A stretch of 20,080 nt of DNA from Limnochordia bacterium (GTDB lineage: Bacteria; Bacillota; Limnochordia; Darwinibacteriales; DTU012), in NCBI GenBank assembly GCA_007116995.1, contig SKHL01000208.1, forward strand, positions 1 through 20,080. Reading direction: 5' to 3'. Positions 1 to 6,471 of this stretch are shown piece by piece. The notes under the pieces were generated by a model, which did not search any database, was not told the origin of the DNA, and saw only the letters and a list, made by a program, of their open reading frames with translations. Position 1 is the stretch's first letter. The number at the start of each line of letters is the position of its first letter. The position numbers and the translations under genes are program-made.

Positions 1-392
1 TCTAGTAAATTCTTAGCCCGTGCCCTCGCCGTCTGGCGAGGGCATTTGGCATACTTTAACGGAAGCATCACGTTCTCTTGCGCTGTTAGCGTAGGAACTA
101 AGTGATGCTGCTGGAAAACAAAGCCAATTTTTTCATTGCGAATCTTCCAGAGGCCAGATAAAGAATTCGCTGATAAATTTTGTCCTTCATACATTACAGT
201 TCCTTTGGTCGGTCTATCTAGACAGCCTAGAATATGCAACAATGTGGATTTCCCTGAGCCCGATGGACCCATTATTGCAAGAAATTCGCCCCCATAGAGC
301 GACATATTCACACCACACAGAGCCGCAACTTCCCTTGCCCCATTACCATATTGCTTCCACACATCGACTAATTGAACTATTGCTTGTCGCAT
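1..392 (-). CDS. ABC transporter ATP-binding protein, MacB/LolD type (partial, C-terminus beyond left edge)
   Basis: About 130 N-terminal residues are in the window. The reading frame is open to base 1, so the signature motif, Walker B and the rest of the nucleotide-binding domain lie outside. Visible are the Walker A motif GPSGSGKST at about residues 39-47 and the Q-loop segment FVFQQHHLVPTLTAQENV, which is typical of the MacB/LolD/FtsE group of ATPases that pair with FtsX-fold permeases. The start is ATG at 392, preceded by AAGGAG embedded in the last codons of the permease gene; only two bases separate it from the permease stop, so translation is probably coupled. The protein should energise the neighbouring permease at the cytoplasmic face of the membrane. 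The transported substrate cannot be deduced. Confidence 0.93.
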   Translation of the reverse strand, partial: MRQAIVQLVDVWKQYGNGAREVAALCGVNMSLYGGEFLAIMGPSGSGKSTLLHILGCLDRPTKGTVMYEGQNLSANSLSGLWKIRNEKIGFVFQQHHLVPTLTAQENVMLPLKYAKCPRQTARARAKNLL

Positions 393-394
393 GG

Positions 395-1651
395 TCATTC
401 TCCTTTGAGTGCATCTACACAGTTGAGCCCAGCGGCCCGATATGCAGGATATATACCAGCGATGGTTCCCAGACTTATGCCAAACACTAATACAACCAGA
501 ATTAGGCGCGGGGTAACCTGAAATATTTGAACACTACTAGCCATGGTAACTTCATTTATAACCTGGGTTAATCCACTCCCGGCCACAAGGCCAAGAGATC
601 CACCAATTAAGCTGATAATGGCAGCCTCTCCTAAGTATTCGCTCATTACCTGAACAGGACGGGCTCCGACAGCCATCTTTATGCCAATCTCTTTCACCCG
701 CTCTGAGACTGACATCATCATCGTGTTAATCACAGATAAACCACCGACGATCAAAGCAATGAGTGCGGATCCAAAAATGATCACATTAATAATTACCATG
801 GCTTGACTAATAAACTCCTTCATGGTTCCTGGCGATAATACCCGTATCCCCTCCACAGTGGTGGATAGTTTCTCTGCTAGTAGTTCGGGGTCAACATCAT
901 CATTCCAGATCACCGCAGCAGAATGGGCTAACGTATTCACATCCGGAACCAAATCCGTTTCAAACTGGGCTAGCATATCTGACTTAATACCTAGCATCGC
1001 TAAGCCCTGAAAGGCTTGGCTCATCTCATTTAGCTGGGTTAACAACGGTTGGTTGGCTAAGAGCAATTCTCTACCATCTTCAATACTCATAAACCCTAGA
1101 TTATCGGGTCCAGCCATTGCTTTCTGCAATATTCCTTTCACATGAAACTCCTGATTATTTAGGATGACGGGTTGGCCCACTCTCGCATTATACCGAATTG
1201 CTAAGTCGGCACCGAGTACGACCTGTTGCCTGTCACCAAGAGCCAAGTGTTCCCCACTTTGAACGACTAAATGTGACCAGTAGTTAATCGGCAATCCTAA
1301 TTCTACGCCTTGAATCATTGGTGGCATGCCAAAATTAAAGTCAAATTGATCTCCGCTATGCAGCATCAAATTCACCACAGGAATGACTACCTCCACACCG
1401 ACCACAGCTCGCAACTGATCAATTTGCTCTTGCGAAAGATAAGAACTGCTATTTCCCATCATATTTCGTCCTGCACTACTAGAAACGATTATCTGGGATG
1501 TGAAAAAATGCTCACTACCCTTAATCATAATGTTCATTTTTTCTGCCATCGCTCCAAGAACGGTTAATGCCAACATTCCGATGAAGACGCCTCCAATAGT
1601 AAGTAGAGATCTCCCTTTTCTACGGAAAATATTGCGTACTACCTCTCCCAA
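395..1651 (-). CDS. MacB-type ABC transporter permease (FtsX fold)
   Basis: This membrane protein of about 418 residues has the MacB/FtsX layout: one N-terminal membrane helix (SLLTIGGVFIGMLALTVLG) just after a basic stretch (RRKGRS), a large extracytoplasmic domain of roughly 230 residues, and three C-terminal helices. The segment MMMSVSERVKEIGIKMAVGA is the coupling region typical of FtsX-like permeases, and the protein ends in the usual GIYPAYRAAGLNCVDALKGE. The frame could begin at GTG 1678. I prefer TTG 1651 because AAGGGGTG lies 6 nt before it and the resulting N-terminus aligns with family members, whereas GTG 1678 has no good ribosome site. It lies downstream of the methionine sulfoxide reductase gene and directly upstream of the ATPase. 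Substrates of this group include macrolides, peptides and lipoproteins; none can be chosen here. Confidence 0.9.
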   Translation of the reverse strand: MGEVVRNIFRRKGRSLLTIGGVFIGMLALTVLGAMAEKMNIMIKGSEHFFTSQIIVSSSAGRNMMGNSSSYLSQEQIDQLRAVVGVEVVIPVVNLMLHSGDQFDFNFGMPPMIQGVELGLPINYWSHLVVQSGEHLALGDRQQVVLGADLAIRYNARVGQPVILNNQEFHVKGILQKAMAGPDNLGFMSIEDGRELLLANQPLLTQLNEMSQAFQGLAMLGIKSDMLAQFETDLVPDVNTLAHSAAVIWNDDVDPELLAEKLSTTVEGIRVLSPGTMKEFISQAMVIINVIIFGSALIALIVGGLSVINTMMMSVSERVKEIGIKMAVGARPVQVMSEYLGEAAIISLIGGSLGLVAGSGLTQVINEVTMASSVQIFQVTPRLILVVLVFGISLGTIAGIYPAYRAAGLNCVDALKGE

Positions 1652-1705
1652 AAAAATCACCCCTTGAGTTGGCTTCACTCAAGAGGATACCCAACTTATC
1701 AAAAA

Positions 1706-2206
1706 TTATGGCATCAAGGCCCAATCTATCGCACTAACCAAAAAGTGGCAAAATAGCTCGAGCCCCTGCTGATCATGGTGATCGAATCGATTCGTGATCG
1801 GACTATCAATGTCTAGCACACCTAACAATGAATTTCCATCTAATAAGGGTATAACGATTTCTGATCGAGAAGCCGCATCACAAGCGATGTGTCCTGGAAA
1901 TTGGTGCACATCAGGTACCACTAGGGTCTTCTTTTCTACCGCTGCAGTACCACAGACACCCTGTCCTAAAGAAATTCGCACACAGGCTGTCCTCCCTTGA
2001 AAGGGACCTAAAACCAACTGATCTCCCTTAAACAGGTAGAATCCCAACCAATTAATCTGAGATAGTTGTTGGTACAGTAGAGCACTACTGTTACACAAAT
2101 TGGCTAAGGAATCCTGCTCATCGCTAATTAAGGCCTGTAATTGCAGTTGTAGCAATCGATAAAACTCAGGCTTATCGCTGTTCATAATCGTATCAAATGT
2201 TTCCAT
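1706..2206 (-). CDS. msrC: Free methionine-(R)-sulfoxide reductase (GAF domain, fRMsr)
   Basis: This is a 166-residue single GAF-domain protein of the YebR/YtsP/MsrC family, which reduces free L-methionine-(R)-sulfoxide in the cytoplasm, normally with thioredoxin as reductant. The three family cysteines are present at positions 75, 85 and 109, within TACVRI, GVCGTA and HIACDAAS. Their spacing (10 and 24 residues) equals that of C84, C94 and C118 in the E. coli enzyme, so it should be active. Other family landmarks are INWLGFYL near residue 51 and GVLDIDSP near residue 129. The ATG at 2206 follows a strong AAAGGAGGGA ribosome site. The stop is 27-54 nt upstream of the ABC permease, depending on that gene's start, so co-transcription with the exporter is likely. 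The protein is full length for the family. Confidence 0.95.
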   Translation of the reverse strand: METFDTIMNSDKPEFYRLLQLQLQALISDEQDSLANLCNSSALLYQQLSQINWLGFYLFKGDQLVLGPFQGRTACVRISLGQGVCGTAAVEKKTLVVPDVHQFPGHIACDAASRSEIVIPLLDGNSLLGVLDIDSPITNRFDHHDQQGLELFCHFLVSAIDWALMP

Positions 2207-2241
2207 CGGATCCCTCCTTTTTCCTATTCATTCTGCAACGC

Positions 2242-2279
2242 TCAGAAATCACCTGCTGAGAAAAGCAGGTGATTTCTGA
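2242..2279. repeat. Perfect 16-bp inverted repeat in the leader of the methionine sulfoxide reductase gene
   Basis: Arms 2242-2257 and 2264-2279 are exact reverse complements around a 6-nt loop. Neither strand has a T-run directly after the stem, so it is not a standard intrinsic terminator. It lies about 36 nt upstream of the reductase start and about 50 nt after the hairpin that ends the glycogen operon. It may be a messenger-stabilising or processing hairpin, or a factor-dependent termination site. Confidence 0.6.
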
Positions 2280-2331
2280 AGGTATATGAGTATCGACTAC
2301 ATACCAGGTTGCTAGTCACTCCGAGGACAAC

Positions 2332-2363
2332 CAAAGAGGCATCTGTGAACAGATGCCTCTTTG
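2332..2363 (-). terminator. Probable intrinsic terminator of the glycogen operon
   Basis: Arms 2332-2346 and 2349-2363 form a perfect 15-bp stem with a very tight loop, starting two bases after the phosphorylase stop codon. On the minus strand the descending arm ends in CCTCTTTG followed by GTTGT, so the U-run is short and interrupted. Position and symmetry favour termination; efficiency is uncertain. Confidence 0.65.
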
Positions 2364-2364
2364 C

Positions 2365-4095
2365 CTATAATTGACTGGGTTGGTGTACATCCATTACCTC
2401 AGTAATCGAACCGTTCTCAATCCAACCCATTCCCTGAATAGATTTCGCATTATAGATTTGATGTTTAATACTTTTCAACGTAGTTGGTGGTTGATATAGA
2501 ATATTATAGTACTCTGTTAGCATCCTAGCCGATGTAAACCGATGTAGAGCCATATCGATACTGGCTCGCATCATCTCAACCCATCGTTTCCGATCGTCAT
2601 AGTAGGTGGGGATCACATCGGTGAGTAGAACTTCGTAGAGACTAGACGCATCGACCAGGGTTTGACCAGGACCTTCATATCCCCCACTGACTTGCCAGCC
2701 ATTATCGCCATGAATACAGCACTCCGGCCACCATCCATCCAGCACACTCAGGTTCAATACACCATTCATAGCAGCTTTCATTCCTGAGGTGCCCGAGGCC
2801 TCTAAGGGACGCTGAGGCGTATTAAGCCATACATCACAGCCTGATGTTAACAATCGTCCGATTTCCATGTTATAGTTTTCCAAGAAGACGATACTGTCTG
2901 GGAACTTCTTCACCATTTTCATTAGATTACGGATAACTTGTTTTCCCACGTGATCTTGGGGATGGGCTTTACCGGAAAACACTAACTGTACTGTGCGTTC
3001 CTGCAATAAAGGCTCAATTATCTCAGGATGGTGGAATATTAATCCTATGCGTTTGTAGGCTGCAGCCCTCCGGGCAAACCCAATTATGAGGTTATCTACA
3101 TCGAGACGAACACCAGTGGTATCTTCAATATAGTTTACTAGTTTCCGTTTAGCCATCATATGCGGTTTCCATAAATTTCCTTGGGTCTGGTGTATTTGTT
3201 TAATCTGCGGATGCTGCCAAGTGGTTTGATGTACCCCATTAGTTATCCCGATAATCGGCGAAGTTCCTTCGTTTCCTCGCCACATAGATCGGGCTGTCAT
3301 ACCGTGTAACTGAGATACCCCGTTGGCTGTGTTACTTAATCGCAATCCTGCTACTGTCATATTAAAGGGCTCACCACCAATGGCTACCACCTGCTGGAAT
3401 TGTAGTCCGTTATAAGCGCCCATATAATTAAGCAGGCCGTGATCGTGCTCTTCATTACCGGCCATTACTGGGGTATGGGTGGTAAATACTACTTGTTGAC
3501 GACATTCCTCCCAGGCATCTTGGAAGCCAATTCCCATCCTAGTTTTCTCTCGGATTAACTCAAAACCGGAAAAAACAGCATGCCCTTCATTCAAGTGAAA
3601 AATATCAACATCAATACCTAGGGCTCGTAGTGCTCTGACACCACCAATACCAAGAATCATTTCCGCAGCCACTCGATCCTCGGGCTGACCATGGTAGAGT
3701 TGCCTGGTCATCCAGGCATAATCACTACCTTGGAATCCAGTATCTAAAAGATATAGTGGAACATTCTCGAATTCCTCCGTCTTCCATACTTTACAGGTTA
3801 CCTCTTCACCACGAATAGATAGCTTGACATCAACCCCTGTATCCACCAAATGATCCCGACTATACTCTTGAGCACAATCATAGGGGTTGTTGTTCTCATC
3901 AATGAATTGATTGGTGTACCCTTCTTTCCATAGAATACCTACACCGACCATTGGCAAGTCTAAGTCCTTCGCTGCCTTTAAGATGTCACCTGCAAGTATT
4001 CCTAGGCCACCAGAATATATTGGAAAACTTTCATGCAAACCAAATTCCATACAAAGATAGGCTACCTTTGGCTTGCGATAGCTGTAGTTTCCCAC
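2365..4095 (-). CDS. glgP: Alpha-glucan phosphorylase, short form (GT35)
   Basis: The 576-residue, PLP-dependent phosphorylase releases glucose 1-phosphate from the non-reducing ends of alpha-1,4-glucan in the cytoplasm. Recognised elements are EFGLHESFPIYSGGLGILAGD at residues 17-37, FHLNEGHAVF at 166-175, FARRAAAYKR at 340-349, and EASGTSGMKAAMNG at 432-445, which carries the PLP lysine K440. It belongs to the TIGR02094-like branch but begins almost directly at the catalytic core, without the N-terminal DUF3417 region seen in the roughly 850-residue members. The start is GTG 4095, chosen because AAGGAGTG lies 7 nt upstream; that site occupies the 15-nt gap after the branching enzyme. It is the last gene of the operon. 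Chain-length preference (glycogen or maltodextrin) cannot be read from sequence. Confidence 0.94.
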   Translation of the reverse strand: MGNYSYRKPKVAYLCMEFGLHESFPIYSGGLGILAGDILKAAKDLDLPMVGVGILWKEGYTNQFIDENNNPYDCAQEYSRDHLVDTGVDVKLSIRGEEVTCKVWKTEEFENVPLYLLDTGFQGSDYAWMTRQLYHGQPEDRVAAEMILGIGGVRALRALGIDVDIFHLNEGHAVFSGFELIREKTRMGIGFQDAWEECRQQVVFTTHTPVMAGNEEHDHGLLNYMGAYNGLQFQQVVAIGGEPFNMTVAGLRLSNTANGVSQLHGMTARSMWRGNEGTSPIIGITNGVHQTTWQHPQIKQIHQTQGNLWKPHMMAKRKLVNYIEDTTGVRLDVDNLIIGFARRAAAYKRIGLIFHHPEIIEPLLQERTVQLVFSGKAHPQDHVGKQVIRNLMKMVKKFPDSIVFLENYNMEIGRLLTSGCDVWLNTPQRPLEASGTSGMKAAMNGVLNLSVLDGWWPECCIHGDNGWQVSGGYEGPGQTLVDASSLYEVLLTDVIPTYYDDRKRWVEMMRASIDMALHRFTSARMLTEYYNILYQPPTTLKSIKHQIYNAKSIQGMGWIENGSITEVMDVHQPSQL

Positions 4096-4110
4096 CTGAC
4101 TTCACTCCTT

Positions 4111-5724
4111 TTAGCTAATTTGCGCTTTAGATCCAGCAGTCATCCTGTTTACCCGATAGATCCGGTAATCAAGGGCTGGAAAGATACTGTTTTCTGCTTC
4201 AAACTCTGCTAGCATACGAGAATCCATCTGTCCTTGCATAATCTGTTCATGTAGCCTCCAAAACCGGTGCACATGAATTTTGGTACGATACTCAGCATAG
4301 GAAACCATCGTTCCCGCCTTCATAATAAACGCCCAATCACTACTTTGAGCTAGTAAAACCTCGCGTAAGGCCTGGTTTAAGCCTCGAGCAATGAGGGGGT
4401 CATCTGTCTCAATATTAGCAAGATTAACCATCTCAGTGGCTATCAGTGACAAGTGTCTGTATACCCAATCATTACAATCATCTAACCAGACCTCATTATA
4501 CCCGTTATTGCCCCAGGTAGACATAGATGGCTGTACCACTTGATTGCGTGGGTATCGTTCTAAGTATTCCCCAGGAGTCGCTAATTTAATTGTATCTTGG
4601 TCAAAGGCTATCTTTCGAATCAGAAACTCTAACCATTGAGGACCTTCAAACCACCAGTGCCCGAATAACTCAGCATCATAAGGGGCAACTATCATTGGTT
4701 CTCGATCCATATGGGTTGCTACGTGTTCAATCTGTTTTTCGCGGTTAAACATAAAATTTCCAGCATGACTAGCTGCTTTTTCGCGTGCATTTTCTGGGCA
4801 ATATATAGCCTTATCCATGGTCTCACCGGTAATACGGTGGTACTTAACCCCCGTGTGGCCTCGATCATGGCCAGGCAAAAAATTCTTCACGTACTCATAA
4901 TCGCAATCATACCCAATATCTCGATAAAAGTCCCGGTAATCATAGTCACCAGGGTACCCCTCAGTCGCACTCCAAACCTGTTTTGACGATTCTCCATCAC
5001 GACCAAAAAAGGCAATACCATTACTAGAAAGCACAGGGGCGTAGATAGCATAGCGCGGTTTCGGAGTGCTATGTAAAACACCATGGGTGTCCGTGATCAC
5101 ATAACAAATGTCGTGATCGCGTAGGGCCTTTTCAATACCGGGCGCATAACCACATTCAGGAAGCCAGAGCCCAATGGGATCACGACGAAAACTGCTCCGA
5201 TACCAATCGACTCCAACACCAATTTGTCCATTAACAGCTTGGGGATGATCCATCAGCGGCAAAAAACCATGGGTGGCCGCAGAGGCAATTATCTCAACAA
5301 GGCCTTTTTCCTGGAATGTACGAAATGCTGTTACTAGATCTCTTTGATAGTGATTGCTGAAAATGTCCAGAGTCTTAGTATAGATACCATAATACATCTG
5401 GGCCAGCGGATAGATTTCTGGTTGCCAGCGAGTTCTCTCTAATTCTTTTTCTGTTAAGATAACCATTCGCTTTAGATAATCAGTATATCGATCCATCAAA
5501 AATTCATCCTGAAGCAGGGACCCTAATGTCGGTGTAAGTGACATGGTTATTCGGCATGGTACTCCATCTCGATCTAGTCGGTGAAACATAGCTAATAATG
5601 GTATATATGTTTCTGTAATAGCCTCAAATAACCAGTGCTCCTCAATACTTTTCTCATATTCTGGGTGACGAACATATGGTAAATGGGCATGTAAAACAAG
5701 AGCCAACATCCCTTTTGGTTTCAT
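4111..5724 (-). CDS. GH57 1,4-alpha-glucan branching enzyme (DUF1957 type)
   Basis: This 537-residue family 57 glycoside hydrolase with the C-terminal DUF1957 region should create alpha-1,6 branches in glycogen. The N-terminal LVLHAHLPYVRHPE is the GH57 opening motif. GLWLPECGYAPG contains the expected nucleophile E190, and APYDAELFGHWWFEG contains the expected acid/base D350. These positions closely match the catalytic pair of characterised archaeal and Thermus GH57 branching enzymes (E183/D354 and E184/D353). The helical C-terminal part includes SSDWAFIMKAGTMVSYAEYR, typical of this subfamily. The length is normal. It starts at ATG 5724 with AAAGGGGAG upstream, 12 nt after the DUF4912 gene. 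It replaces the usual GH13 GlgB in this operon. Some GH57 relatives have 4-alpha-glucanotransferase or amylase activity, so the assignment rests on DUF1957 and context. Confidence 0.92.
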   Translation of the reverse strand: MKPKGMLALVLHAHLPYVRHPEYEKSIEEHWLFEAITETYIPLLAMFHRLDRDGVPCRITMSLTPTLGSLLQDEFLMDRYTDYLKRMVILTEKELERTRWQPEIYPLAQMYYGIYTKTLDIFSNHYQRDLVTAFRTFQEKGLVEIIASAATHGFLPLMDHPQAVNGQIGVGVDWYRSSFRRDPIGLWLPECGYAPGIEKALRDHDICYVITDTHGVLHSTPKPRYAIYAPVLSSNGIAFFGRDGESSKQVWSATEGYPGDYDYRDFYRDIGYDCDYEYVKNFLPGHDRGHTGVKYHRITGETMDKAIYCPENAREKAASHAGNFMFNREKQIEHVATHMDREPMIVAPYDAELFGHWWFEGPQWLEFLIRKIAFDQDTIKLATPGEYLERYPRNQVVQPSMSTWGNNGYNEVWLDDCNDWVYRHLSLIATEMVNLANIETDDPLIARGLNQALREVLLAQSSDWAFIMKAGTMVSYAEYRTKIHVHRFWRLHEQIMQGQMDSRMLAEFEAENSIFPALDYRIYRVNRMTAGSKAQIS

Positions 5725-5736
5725 TGTTACTCCCCT

Positions 5737-6471
5737 TTAATAAGTTTCTCTGGTAATCACTGGCACATAGGTTTTCGTTTCTAATCCTTTACTATTTACT
5801 GCTTTGATGGGATAGACATAGGTTCCGTCATTGATAGCATAGCGAACCGAGAAGGATCCATCCTCTTTCATGGCTATAGCTTCCCCTTGGACATGAACCT
5901 GCGATCCTGGGCTGGCTTTCCCATAGATTATTAGCTCTGTGTACAAAGAAATATCGATATCATCCTTAGCCGTGGGGTGCTGGGCCATGGGACTCGATAC
6001 ATTCCATAACAACGGAGACGAGGCATGACCTAATTCATCCTGTGCATTGTATCGTTGGTAGATTTCGTCAATGGTTGCCCACTCTTCATCGACTTTATCA
6101 CTAATCTTACCAAATGGAGTGCTGACAAAATTAGACGATAGCAAGCTAACAGCCCGTTCACCACCGATAATCATTAACTCTACTTGATAGCGCTGCCCGG
6201 GTTCTGGCAAATACACATACTGTGCTCCGATATCCTGAAAAACAGTAACGTCGCTTAGGATCTCCCGTTGTTTTTCATCCCCCTTATATACGCGTAGCAC
6301 CTTACGATAATCTGGACCTACTTGCTGACAAGCATCTCTAACTTGCTCGGATAGTAGCTCCCAAAAAACATATGCCCAATTAATGTTCTTAACTAAGCAA
6401 ACTAAACGGGCTTTGCCATAGGTCACTGGCAAGACAGGTATCCGCTGTAGAAATGATAATGGTTCTTTCAA
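5737..6471 (-). CDS. DUF4912 domain protein with C-terminal Ig-like segment, glycogen-operon associated
   Basis: A 244-residue protein without signal peptide or membrane segment. Residues about 18-115 fit DUF4912: ARLVCLVKNINWAYVFWEL near residues 21-39 carries the conserved tryptophans, followed by beta-rich sequence with YRKVLRVYKGDE and YVYLPEPGQRYQVEL. After a linker of about 50 residues, residues 178-240 (ELIIYGKASPGSQVHVQGEA, then EDGSFSVRYAI) resemble an Ig-like beta-sandwich of the sort fused to glucan-active enzymes. It overlaps the upstream fusion gene by 4 nt and sits between it and the GH57 branching enzyme. I infer a non-catalytic role such as glucan binding or scaffolding; no biochemical function is established for this family that I know of. 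Confidence 0.85.
   Translation of the reverse strand: MKEPLSFLQRIPVLPVTYGKARLVCLVKNINWAYVFWELLSEQVRDACQQVGPDYRKVLRVYKGDEKQREILSDVTVFQDIGAQYVYLPEPGQRYQVELMIIGGERAVSLLSSNFVSTPFGKISDKVDEEWATIDEIYQRYNAQDELGHASSPLLWNVSSPMAQHPTAKDDIDISLYTELIIYGKASPGSQVHVQGEAIAMKEDGSFSVRYAINDGTYVYPIKAVNSKGLETKTYVPVITRETY

Noticed and set aside
4711..4986. Plus-strand open frame of 91 codons inside the branching enzyme gene, and similar plus-strand frames inside other genes (for example 8083-8373, 14824-15102).
   Set aside because: They lie antisense to strongly conserved coding sequence and show no ribosome site or recognisable family.
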